A model generated the notes under the pieces. That model worked only from the letters and a program-made list of their open reading frames with translations, was not told the origin of the DNA and made no database searches. This document shows positions 1-12,507 of a stretch of 64,000 nucleotides of DNA, one piece after another. The position numbers and the translations under genes were made by a program. Source of the stretch: Fistularia commersonii (Eukaryota; Chordata; Actinopteri; Syngnathiformes; Fistulariidae). Every line of letters starts with the position of its first letter. The stretch's first letter is position 1. Location of the stretch: the NCBI GenBank assembly GCA_037954325.1, contig JBBMNZ010000013.1, forward strand, positions 10,828,501-10,892,500, written 5' to 3'.

Positions 1-2095
1 CTGCCTGTTATGCACCTTTCCTCAAGGCTTCATAAATAGATAGATTCATAAATAAACATTCTCAAGAAGGATCCAAGATCTTGATCAGGATGCACCAGCT
101 TAGATTTCATGTCTTAATGATTACGGTAGAGACAAGAAATGAGAGGGATTCATTAATATCAAAAATTAAAGAAAGTCGGTCAGATATCCGTGACACAGAA
201 CAGACAGTAAAAACAAGTCACAAAGCAAAGGGATAGTATGGTGGTCACATAAAGTTATCTGTTCACTAATCATTCTCAAGCCTGGTGTTTTCTATCCCAT
301 CTGCCTGAGGCAAAATGATGATGGAATTCACAATGATGTGAAGCCTGGTATTGCAAATTACCTGGCAGGGCTGGTCTCACTGCTTGCTAAAGGGTACCAG
401 GACTCTTCACTCATATGATAGGACTCCTCAATTGAAAGCCTATCCCTCAATTACATTGGCAGTAGAGTGAGAATATGACTAGGATTATGAATATACTTTT
501 AGCAGAACTTCAAAGTAATAAGGCATGGCAGTAACAAGGTACTGGGATGGCTACCTTATTTTTTTAGATTTTACTCATAAGAATGGTTCATATTTTTAAG
601 GTGGGCTAGACAAAAACAATGGTTCTTCCCAGTAAACGTCCTTAGTATGACAGCAGTGATCATTTTTGTAATAATAATGTTAAGATATAATAATGGGAAT
701 AAACATTCATTTACAAAACATCTATAAATGTTAGAAAATATGTTTTTCATTAGAAGTGTGGCGCTCACTCTTTGTATTATTACTAAAATGATCACTTAAG
801 CATCAAATGTATTAATTTTGCAGTCAAAAGTTCCTTTAACACATGACATGTAATCCTGAAATCCTAAGCTTGTGTGGAAATTAAATTAAACAGTTAGTTG
901 TAGTGTGTGATATTGCCATTATCACAATTTGAGCCATAACAGCACTTTCTCCATTGAATTCAAATTGAATATTTGCATTAGCGATGCTTATCAGGCAACC
1001 AGAGTGAAAATAAAACATCCATGGCCGGGAACAAAAACAAAGCAAAAAAAGAAAAAAACATAATTCATACAAAAGATATCCAGACAGCATAATGAACTGT
1101 CAAACTAATATCAAACAAAACAACTGACTGGAGAAACAAAAGCACTGGAGAAACACAATGATTTTTTGAGTGTGGTGCTTGGGTCACATCTTGAATCCTG
1201 CTTCTCTTCTGATCCAACCACTTGCATCTGATACAGAAACTTTCCTACTTAGTACGACATATGTAATCACATATCATTCAATATGAATTGTTAAAAGGTG
1301 CACTAGTTTTAAAAATGCTGAATATGTGATTCCTTTAAATTATGGTTACTGCTTGAGTAATGTGGTAGGCTAATTTGTGGCTTGTGGTAAAAGATAGGAA
1401 TTTTAGAAGTATTTCATTGAGATACATCATTATCATCTCAAGTGACCATGATCTCTTAATGCTGAACAACATTGCTATGTAATCATGACATACCAAATCT
1501 CTTTTACAAAATATCAACTTACCGTAAGAATTTTGATTTCTTGTGAACAAAATAAAAAACTTTAAAACATGTTTAGATTGAATTTTCATTTCAAAGTCAC
1601 TTAAAAGCAATCTTATTCCCAGGTCTACATATTCGATGTGCTGTCCAGCTATAAACAATGCATCTGTGCCTCCCAGCTAACAAATACCACCACAGTGAAG
1701 GAAGACAGTTTTCAGTTTTTCATGAAGGCTTGTGCCAGTAGAAGTCATGATAAGAAATAATATGCAAGTTTTTTTTTTCCTTAGTACTGAATGTTCAGCT
1801 GTAAATGTTCCAGAAGAAATTAGACGGTCATGTATGAAAGCAAAATGTAGCCCAAGGCAGACCAATGTATCAAGCATCTGCAGCCTCTGACAGGGTTACA
1901 GGATGTACTTTTGAAAGATATTCCCTTTGAAATTTCTGACCTTCATAATTCACATCTGGTCACATTGCATTGTACCTGAATTGTACTGATACAGAGGAGG
2001 GGATTTTAAATGGCTATGGCAAAGAGAAAATAATAAAGGGAACCATGTTTCAATACATATCCATAAATAGCCATTAACCATTTAATGGCTGCTTA
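1..2095. other. Intergenic or intronic AT-rich DNA, no gene seen
   Basis: All six frames are broken by frequent stops, and the few short open frames have no recognisable motif. No transposon ends, long tandem repeat or RNA gene were recognised. A poly-T run near 1769 is the only simple-sequence feature. Confidence 0.6.
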
Positions 2096-2097
2096 GA

Positions 2098-2936
2098 TCT
2101 TTGATTTGTGGTCCTTGTGACCACAGGTGAGGGTAGGAAAGTAGATTGACCGGTAACTTGAGGGCTTCGCCTTTTTCCTCAGCTCCTTCTTCACCACAAC
2201 AGACCGATGTAGAGTCCGCATTGCTGCTGACGCTGCACTTCCAGCCTGTCGACCCCCATCGTCCCCCCCGGTGAACAAGACCATGAGATGTTTGAACATG
2301 GGCAGGAACTTGAACTCCTCCACCTGGGGTAGGCCCTCATTCCTGACCAGTGGGGAAACTGGGCTTGGATTTGTAGCTGCTGATTCCCTATTCCAGATGC
2401 TTCACATTCAGCTTTGCACCACTTCAGTGAGAGCTAGAGATTGTGGCCTGAAGCCTACAGGACTACATCATCTGCAGAAGGCAGAAACCCAATCCTAAGA
2501 TTTCCAAACCGGATCCCATCATCCTGCTGGCTGAGCTTAGAAATTCTATCCATGACAGTTATAAACACAATTAATGACAAAGGGCAGCTCTGGTAGAGTC
2601 TAACCTTTGACAAAAGAGGAGACTTAATGCTGGCCATGCAGACCAGACTGGAAATATAGAGACCAAATGGACTGTTCTATGGGATCTGGTATTCCCTATT
2701 CTGGGAATACCTCCTACAGGACCCTTAGAGGGACACAATCAAATGTGTTCTTGAGGTCCACAAAATATATATAGGATATTTGGGCAACTCGCATGCACCC
2801 TCCAGGAACCTGCTCATGGTGTAGAGCTGGTCCATTGTTCCAATACTTATACGGATATCACCCAGCTCAACCTGGCTCCGAGATTAAACTCCAGCACCCC
2901 TGGGTAGACCTTTCAAGGTACATTGAGGAGTGTGAT
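2098..2936 (-). mobile_element. Rex3 (RTE-clade LINE) fragment, decayed reverse transcriptase
   Basis: Read on the minus strand, this carries reverse-transcriptase and post-RT coding fragments of the fish Rex3 family. Around 2455-2637 the peptide has the Rex3-type string VMDRIS followed by a catalytic block read as SADDVVL (family form FADDVVL). Toward 2280 it has the EFKFLPMF stretch and then, around 2170-2230, the RSVVVKKEL stretch that follow it in the family. At 2830-2935 it matches the fingers region that lies before the active site. The frame shifts several times and is interrupted by stops, so it is dead. The 3' terminus with its GGAT tail is missing and the 5' half is absent. A GACA/GATA array begins just beyond its right end. 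Family assignment rests on remembered Rex3 motifs. Confidence 0.75.
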
Positions 2937-2952
2937 AAATAATGCCATAAAA

Positions 2953-3995
<1,043 letters not shown>

Positions 3996-4232
3996 ATGCA
4001 GTTATCCATTCATCCATTTATCTATTATCTATCACCTCTACCACTTTTCCCGTACTCAGGGCCACAGTCTCAAATTAATTTGCTGAAGGTACTTGAACTA
4101 TTGGAGGAAACTAGAGAACCAGGAGGAAACCCATGCAGACACAGGAAGAATGTAAACTCAACACAGAAAGCCCTCCTTTATTGGAATTGAACCAGGAACC
4201 TCCTTGCTGTGAGGTGTAAACACTACATTTAT
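3996..4232 (-). repeat. tRNA-derived SINE-like repeat, decayed copy
   Basis: The middle and head of a widespread teleost repeat lie here in reverse orientation. Hallmarks are the GGAGGAAACC block near 4123, the AACTCAACACAGAAAG block near 4155 and, near 4185, the reverse complement of a tRNA B-box-like sequence (GGTTCAATTCC). The left end has the family's CCATTCATCC-type tail. No clear target duplication is visible. The same family recurs at 25086, 29829, 49422 and 57830. Confidence 0.65.
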
Positions 4233-5250
4233 GATCTCAAAGGTGATCAGTTAGGAAATACGGTTATTCTTCTCCAAATTTCATTTAAAAATAGTTCATC
4301 CTATTTTCATATGTAGAAGTGATTGTATCAAAGTCTTTGTACTCTCTTTGTACTCAAAAAGGATTCTCAGTATTTGTGCTTGTAATGGGACACGAACAAA
4401 AGTGGTGAGACTTAATAGGCCAGAAAGCAGCCTTATCATGACTCAGAGACTTACTATTATTGGCAGTTGCCATTGATTTCTCTTCCAAATTATCTCAATG
4501 TGTTCTTATTGGTCTGTCATGCAGTCCCTGCCAGGCAAGCCAGATGTGTTTGTTTGCTTGAGTAAGGCCTGACAAAACTTCCAGCTTTTTAATGATGAGT
4601 TTTCCACCTGCCTTATCTCATGATTTATATGCACATTGTCCAAGGGCAACAGGGCTTATGTTTCCAGTTTTTAATTATTCTTATAAATCAGTTCAATGTT
4701 AATTATAATACCTACTAGAGAAAACATGCTCCGTAAACAGATTCAGCTGAAACCTGAATTTGACTTACAAATACTACAGGCTGTATAATTCCCCAACCAT
4801 TCATAAATCACAACAGAACTGGAAAAACCTTCAGGTTATACATCATTTAAAGCTAAGCAGCATGATAATGAGTGGATGCCAAAAGTGGAAGTCTTTTCTT
4901 TCGGCTAATGGTGAGACTTTATGTCTGCCACATACTGGGTGTCTTTTTGAAATCTTAAATGCCTAATTATAATTGCGCTGGAGAAGAGAAATGGAGACCT
5001 GCCAGCAAGGCAATGCTAGATTGTACGGGCATAATGACATTTTGAAGAAGGTGATAGTGACAGCCATTTACCCAGAAGTCCCATTTTTCTCCAAATAGTA
5101 GTGCCATGACAAGATTTAGATACATTATCATGTACACAAGATAAAATAGCTGTATTACATTGGTCAAAAATCTACCATATATCACAGTTGTTTCAATATC
5201 ATGATTCAACAGTATTAAAAGTATTAAATATTAAGACCCCCATGATGTTA
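4233..5250. other. Non-coding DNA, nothing recognised
   Basis: No long open frame and no recognised repeat. The sequence is AT-rich and apparently unique. Confidence 0.5.
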
Positions 5251-5254
5251 AACA

Positions 5255-6345
5255 ACATCTGGATCCTGACAAGGTGTGCGATGCTGAGAGATTCTGGCTA
5301 GATACAGTTGGACTCCCATTAAGCACACCTTGGCTTGGGAACCAGTCTCCTAAAGAGATATTGGGGTCTTTTCCACTCTGGAGTTTCCCATATTGAGAGA
5401 TGCCCGGCAGGTGTGGTCATATTTATATCCTTTTGACTCCGTGACGGTATGTTGCGGTTCAGCTGGGTGGAAGTCAGGGTAGCCTCCCTTCGCCTTTGGA
5501 TGTGGGAAAGGGCTCTTTCAGTTGTTATGCACTAAACAGCAGTTCAAACTACCTACCCTTTTGGAGTTCCTGGAGTGTCTGCTAGAGGACACTCCCACTG
5601 GGGACTCCCTTGTTCTACTGGGAAGCTTCAACAGGCAACATTGAGCATGGGTCATGGGAGCCAGTGGGCCATGTTCTGTGCCTCCATGTTGGGGCAGCGG
5701 ACTGAAGATGTGGCTTCCATTAAGGAGTCCTAGCTGGCTTTTTTGGCCTGTGGGGCTCTGGAGGCAGCTGACAGGTACCAGTAGGCCATTTGTTTTGAGG
5801 ACTTTGAGAAGACATTTGGCATTTGATAGTGTCCCACAGGGAGTCCTCTAGGAGGTGCTCCAAAGTATGGGATATGTGATCCTGTAATACAAGTCATTCA
5901 GTTGCTTTATGACTGGTAGTAGAGTTTGTTTTGCATGTCTGCAATAAGTTGGATCCGGGAGGGTCGGACTTCCCTTTATCACAGATTCTGTTCATAACCC
6001 TTATGGACAGAATTTCTAGGCACCATTTGGTGCCAGAATTGCCAGGATTGGGTCTTTGCTTTCAGCAGATGATGATGTCCTGTTGGTTTCAACAGATCCT
6101 GGTCTCCAGCTCTCCCTGGAGTGATTCCCAGCCACATGTAAAGTGCTCAAGATGAGAACCAGCACCTCAAAATCCAAGATCCAGGACCTCAGACAGAAAA
6201 AGGTGGATTGTCGTCCAGGTCGGAGACGAGAGCCTAACCCAAGTAAAGGAGTTCAAGTAGGGAGTTGTGTCTTGTTCATGAGTGAGGGAAGGATGATGCA
6301 GGAGATCGATAGGGGATCGGAGTTGTGTCAGCATATTAATGTTTG
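5255..6345 (+). mobile_element. Rex3 LINE, internally deleted and degraded
   Basis: The left part (5255-5650) corresponds to the apurinic-endonuclease domain. The frame is broken, but stretches equivalent to the family's DIVGLTSTHS, the CAYAPN region and the phosphate-loop-like LLGDFN (here LLGSFN near 5610) can be followed. After a large internal deletion, 5770-6345 continues with reverse transcriptase: the FEKTFDSV-type region near 5800, a degraded Rex3 primer-type site near 5965 (GGGCTGCCCTTTGTCACCG in better copies), FITLMDRIS near 6000 and a damaged active-site block near 6060. It then runs into the post-RT region ending near 6345. There is no GGAT tail. Multiple frameshifts and stops show it is inactive. 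Confidence 0.75.
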
Positions 6346-6479
6346 AAACACACACAAATTACAGATAATCGTAGCAGTGTTACCTTGATTTCAGTTGTAA
6401 CACACATTCAATCAGTAATAAATAAATGACATGATTAATATGAAATGAAATGATTAATTACTGCCAAACTGTTGTGGTG

Positions 6480-7450
6480 TGGTTTCTGTTCCGTTTTTTT
6501 TTTTTTTTTTGTGTGTGGTACAAAGTCTTAATTTTTCTGTTTGGTTTAGGAGCTGAGGAGTGAAATTTAAACTTGCCTTCGCTTGGTGTTTTTCCTCGCC
6601 CTGCCACAGTGACCCCGTATGAGGACATGTCTGAAACAGAAGAAGAGTTACTTCATTTGGGCCAAACTGCTTCAACTCTAAAAGCAGGTCATTCTTACAA
6701 TATCGATGAAGGTCCTGGAGTTCTTGCAGTGTGACCTGGTTCCTGGATCCGAGATTTTGAGGTGCTGTTCCACCAACATGGAATCTACTGTTACGTGCCC
6801 CCTTGCAATACAGTAGATATATTGCCCTCAAACGACTTCTGCCTTTAGATACAGTCTGTCTGCCGCAGAGAGGGTGGATGGACTCCTTTTCCTTACTGCT
6901 TTGGGCAACGGCAACAAAGAGCTGGTTCTTGGTCAGCCACTCCATGTATCTAGGGAATTTTTGCATGGGAGCTCCGCATCTCAAATCCATCTGACTGTTT
7001 ATCTTTTTTCGTTTGAACCGCTCCGCTTCTGGGCCCCATTCACCACTGTTTTCCGTGGTCGTTCGTGCCTGCAGAGCTCTTACTGGCTCCTTATGTCGTT
7101 GTGCGACATGATGCTCACCCATCCATCCCGCATATGACGGGAGGTGGGTCTCAAGGCCTTAAGGTCCTGTTTTGTGGGCGTACAGAGTGAATTATGCTGG
7201 AAAGACTTAAACTGGTGCAAAGGGTGGCAGAGGAAGCTGTGTTTCAGCCCAAGGTTCCCTGTCGGGGTTGCTCTCCTTCAAGGACCCTGGCAGTGCCTCC
7301 ACGGAGGTATTCAACATTCAACATTCTGTTTCTCAGGCGGCATTGGACTGTGTTTCTCCTGCTGTTTCATCTGAGGAATGGTACAGCCATTATAACAGGA
7401 TGCTCAAACCTACAGTAGGAGACAGATTTCTTTCTAGGAGTCTTCCGTGT
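6480..7450. other. Unclassified GC-richer block with a 222-codon reverse frame
   Basis: Base composition rises clearly compared with both flanks. The minus strand holds an uninterrupted 222-codon frame (6454-7122) starting MGEHHVAQRH, with lysine-rich ends and no motif I recognise. The plus strand has overlapping shorter frames continuing to 7480. The two strands cannot both be coding, and no family can be named. It may be the remains of a transposon, retrocopy or other insertion. A poly-T run at 6495 would read as poly-A on the minus strand, near the 3' end of the reverse frame. I would not call this a gene. Confidence 0.35.
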
Positions 7451-8638
7451 GTTGGGGAGGGGCTGTATGGTGGTCAATAGGAGAGGCACCTCTCACCTCA
7501 CAGGACTGTGAGCTGGGGGGGGTGATTTGCATTCATTTGTTTTTCTGGGACAAGGTGGTTGCCTTTATCTCTTGTGTCTTTCCTCAGCCTGCCACATCAT
7601 GAAAGATTAGGGTTGACTCCTCAATGAAAGTAGAGGGTAAGTGTAACTATTAAACTTGTAGCTACGCAATTTGTCTCTGCATCAAATTCAGATTAATACC
7701 TATGGTTTAATTTTTTTGTGAGGCTATGGTCTACCCATACTACCTGCTTAGCGCCAAACCACATTCAGTCACAGTAAATGATGAGCAGATGAATGTAGAA
7801 TTGTATTTAGCAAGTTTGGTTCACTTTTTCCTCTCTAAAGTACTAGATGACACTTAAAAACCTCTTTGAATGAAATTGAACATGGAATAAAATCCAACAT
7901 TTCTCAAAAGTGCTTCACCATCCGTCACCACTCTACCTTTAACTAAATGAATACTATATTACTAAGTTATAATACCTGTACAATAAACAATGGAATCCAT
8001 TATATCTAATTCCTGATGTTAACCCAGTGTATGTTCGAATTACTTATGAAACAAAAATGCATTTCAAATTATGTTTCTTCAGTAGAACTTATTTCAAATT
8101 TGTACAGCCAGTTCTTGCCCAAGGCCTTAGATATTGCTGCAGTTAGCAGCAATAATGGGAAATCTTGTTGTTAATCTTATACATGAGCATTGAAAAGCCA
8201 GTTGCAGCTCTGCATGTTGCTGCTTTTCTCTTATTGTTTAGTTGAAAACAAAAATCAGAACTAATGCTTTCATTCATCATTCAGTTCAATATAACATTTC
8301 AAGTTTTTATGTAAGATAATTTCAAGATTTGTAATTTAAAGTAAGATCATTCATACAAAAAAAAAAACATTTGTTTCCTGGACAAGTCTCCAATCAATCT
8401 TTTTTCATCATCAAAATTGAAGAATTATGGCTTTCTCTTTTTGATACTTTTTACTGAAATGAGTGAAACATGATTCCAATATTTTATACTTTTGTGTGCT
8501 TACTGTAGGACAAGAAGAAATAATTATCAATGCATAGCTGGAAAGAGCTACTTAGCAGGTTTTTCCTAAGTTGCCACTGTCACTTTGATTTTTATTCATT
8601 TATAATTGTTTGTATTTTATTGTTATTTTCCAACAACC
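7451..8638. other. AT-rich non-coding DNA
   Basis: Unique-looking AT-rich sequence without open frames of note. There is a short A-run near 8360. No repeat was identified. Confidence 0.5.
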
Positions 8639-8639
8639 T

Positions 8640-9376
8640 CACCTAAAGTACCAATACTTCCTGGCTGGGCAGGAAGGGCCCCCAGTGGCTCTCCTTCCTC
8701 ATAAAGCTGCAGTGAGCTGGACTTGGGTGCCCATTCCTGAGGAGCTTCTACCACTGTGTTGTGGAGAGCATCCTCTGCAACTGCATCACAGTAGGGGACT
8801 GCAAAAGGTGGTAAAGGCTGCACAGAGGACTGTGGGAAGCAGCCTCTCCACCACCTCGGACCTCTACACATCACGATGCAGGGGGAGAGCACTATGCATA
8901 ATGAAGGACTCCACACATCCTGCACAGAAACTATTTCAGACGCTCACCTCACCAACCGGGCTCAGAAACACCATCTTTCCGGAAGCTGTAAGACTGCTGA
9001 ACTGTCTCACACACACACTCTGTCTCTCTCTCTCTCTCCCTCACACACACACATACATTCCCACTCTCTGTTGACTTGCACTACAGACACTTTAAACAGT
9101 CAAGGCGCAATATTTCACTATCATAGATGCAATAATAATACAAAACTACCTCCTTCCTTCACAGGTAAATTTAATGCTAGGGCTAACTTCAGCCTTACTA
9201 AATGGTTGCTCTTAATTGTTTACATGCTCACATTTTGCTCTCGCTTTCCTTTTTTTTTTTTTTTTTTTGCTCTTCTATTTATATCTTTTTTAGGCTTGAA
9301 TTTGACCTGGGGTACAAATTTCGTACCGCATACTGTAAGGTGTGCTGGTATGACAATAAAAGTTCCTTGAGTCCTT
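8640..9376 (+). mobile_element. Rex1/CR1-like LINE, 3' end
   Basis: The 154-codon frame 8610-9074 carries the C-terminal part of a CR1-group reverse transcriptase. It reads LQKVVKAAQRTVGSSL, then DLYTSR, then KDSTHPAQKLF, a typical terminal region in which family members have RLQRVVR...DLYTSR...DPTHP. After a frameshift, IFPEAVRLLN follows. The 3' untranslated region continues through CT and CA runs (9012-9057) and a T-run (9250-9268). It ends with ACAATAAAAG and a short TTCCTTGAGTCCTTGAAT direct repeat near 9362-9380, as CR1-group LINEs end in short repeats. Most of the element is missing 5'. Rex1 versus another CR1/L2-type family is not settled. Confidence 0.65.
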
Positions 9377-9380
9377 GAAT

Positions 9381-11540
9381 TCTTTATAGTCAAGCTTGTC
9401 AGAAGAACTTATTTTCTAAACAACAACTACTACAGCTCTCTAAAGACTTAAACTCCACCATTTGTTTTTTTTTTTTGTAGCAACATTAATTGGATTTTTT
9501 ATTAAAACATCAATTGAGGTTTATGTTCCGTTTAGACATCTTCTTCCCCAAATTTCTACGAGGGACCCAAAAGGGTTGTGAAGCAAACCTTAATAGATGC
9601 ATATCGCATGTTAAAATGTGATAAAAAAGGGCATTACTTATATTTATATTCAGAAATTCAGGCTTCCACAATTACCCTCAGCGACACTATGTAGTGCCTT
9701 GAAGATACTTCAGGGGTCAAGACTCAGAAAAAGGGGCGGCTAAAAAGTAATAAAGGCATTTCAAAATGTTGCTTGACCTCAATACTAATTTGGCCTTTGT
9801 GGCAGTGGAAAAAACAATGGGGTGAATATAATTTAACAGGCTGTCTTCTGCCAGAGGAGATGAAAAATAATGAGCAAATAGCAACAATAAAAACGGAAAT
9901 ATACCGGGATTAGATATGGCCTCACAGACGTCTGTCCAGCTTAGTTATTATTTACAAGTTGTGTGCTCTGAAGCCTGCAGCTGTATAAATTATTATATTG
10001 TCTTCTGCAGCAAAAGCAATAAGGTGATAGAAAATCTGAGGCATAGCCCACATCACTATCCCCCTCCCTGGTTTAGTATATAGAGGAAAGAGCGTGGGAT
10101 CATGAGTAGTTATTAGTAGGCTGGAGGTGGTGATTTTATCGTTTATTACTAATTCATCCAGTGTCTACGGAAGATAAACCCTGATGTGATCCCTGAGTTC
10201 AGGAATAAAATCGGGTATTCCCTCCATAATTTGCATGTTGTAAAACTTTGGTGTTGTTTCGCATAAATAGATGAAAGCTTGAGTTATTTTACTGCCTCCT
10301 GTTAAGTTGAGAACCAATTGCTTTTGAGAATTAGGACAGATGGAACTAACAAAAAATAGCCTAACAACCCTTACCTCAAAACACTTTTTGAAGTAAAAAC
10401 AAAAAAGGCCAAAGGAAAGTGAGGGCACTTAAATAGTACTCCTGAACTTTGTCTCCTTTGTTCCTCACATATTCCTTTGACAATGCAGTGAAAGAACAAA
10501 AAAACAAAAGGAAAAGGAAACAGCAAGTTGTTTTCTATATATTGAAACACAATAATGCTTCAAAAGTACATAGCTACATACATAGATCTTTAGATGCATG
10601 TTTTGCATTGATTTCTACTCTCCAAAGATGTTTTTAGAGGTTAATCAGAGGTCTAGCGCCTTTGTCTCAAGGAGTATCTGCGTGTAGTGATAAGTCTCTT
10701 AGATATGCATCTCTTCTTCTACAGTGCCATCCTAACAATCCCTTTGTGTCAGCCTTCCTTAGAAGCCAATTTGCTTGCCAGCGCTCAGGGGTCACACTAG
10801 TAAGTGTCTGCAGGGCAGAAGTATTGAAGGGGGATCAAAAACAACAGACTCTCACTCCTTTCCATTGGCCTCATATGATTTTTGATGTTGTTTTTCAATT
10901 TGTAAATAAGTCTTCACATTAATTATATTTTTGTGTGGAAAATAAGTATTAATTGATAAATTGAAAGACATTTTCAGAAATAAGACCATTTGCCACTGTA
11001 AAAATGTCTGTCTGTGTTTTCCTCTGAGTCAGCCCACCTATTTCTCATCATTTGGACACTGTATTAACTCCTATCCACTGGTATCTGTCTGCTCATCACC
11101 TCGCAAACAATGATTGAGTGGCCTTGAACTACTGATAATTCTAACATTTACAGGTATGGTTTGACTTCATCCCTTGTTCTTCAGACTGCTTCGCTTAGCT
11201 GTCGCACAACCTCTCCCACTACACCCACACACACAAACAACAGTGTTAACTGTCAGTTCTCCGCTGCTTCTGCAGCCAGTCTGCAAAGCATACTTGTAAA
11301 CTGTTACATTGAGCAATAATCATTAAACTATGAGGCATGAAGTACAAAGTGAAAAAAATGTTAGAAAATTCATTTACTTTTTTTAAGAATTGGGGTAAAT
11401 TGGATCATATCACCCGATAGGATGAGATCATCTGTAGAAGTTGAAAGCTAAAATTAACAACTGTGCATGGAAATTCATAGGTGGCTCAAACCACACGTCT
11501 TCTGCTTTTTACGTAAAAAAGTTTTGTATTAAACCTCAAA
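9381..11540. other. Non-coding DNA; 9480-10060 is a candidate conserved block
   Basis: No coding sequence is recognised. The 9480-10060 stretch is AT-rich, free of simple repeats and transposon motifs, and dense in TAATT, TTATTA and CAATTA-type words, as vertebrate conserved enhancers often are. This is an impression only. The rest of the segment is unremarkable. Confidence 0.35.
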
Positions 11541-12136
11541 ATTTATGGTGTAAGCGCCTGGTAGGGTCAACCAAGGCAAACAGGTTCTGGATGAGGGACC
11601 AGCAGGGCCACGCCTCATGGGTGCAGGAGGCGTGGCTGGGCTCAAGCAGTAGAGAACTGACAGTAAATAAAGTTGTTTGTGTGTTGGGGTGGGGTCAGGG
11701 GGTTAGGGCTACAGGTAGGCAGTCTGACGAACATGAGACAAACTGGATCTCTCCGGGCTGTCCTGGCTGGCACGTCCCGTCAGAATCACAAAGAAGGCAG
11801 GTACAGTTCTGCTGGATTGGCAGCTTGGGCTGGGGAACACACTCTTTAAGAAGGGGGACTGGAGAGTGTGCTTCAACTACAGGGGGATCACATTCCTCAA
11901 CCTCCCTAGAAAAATCTACTCAGGGGTTCTAAACAGTAGAGTCCGACGGGTTGTTGAACCAGGCCATGGAACCGTGGACCAGCTTTACACCCTTGGTAGG
12001 TTCCTTAAGAGCAAATGGGAGTTTGCCAAGCTGGTCTACATGTGATTTGCAAACCTGGAGAAGGCACGACTGTCCAGTGTCACCGACTCTGTTCACAACT
12101 TTTATGTACAGAATTTCTAGGGGATCTGGTTTGGTG
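11541..12136 (+). mobile_element. Rex3 LINE, heavily deleted copy with GGAT tail
   Basis: 11541-11640 matches the Rex3 5' leader (GCGCCTGGTAGGGTC and GAGGGACCAGCAGGGCC). 11800-11930 then matches the reverse-transcriptase stretch that reads LFKKGDWRVCFNYRGI-like in the correct frames. 12040-12120 covers the palm-proximal MYRISR-type block, where the family has MDRISR. The element then passes straight into GGAT units at 12137. Endonuclease and active-site sections are missing, so this is an internally deleted relic. Confidence 0.7.
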
Positions 12137-12507
<371 letters not shown>

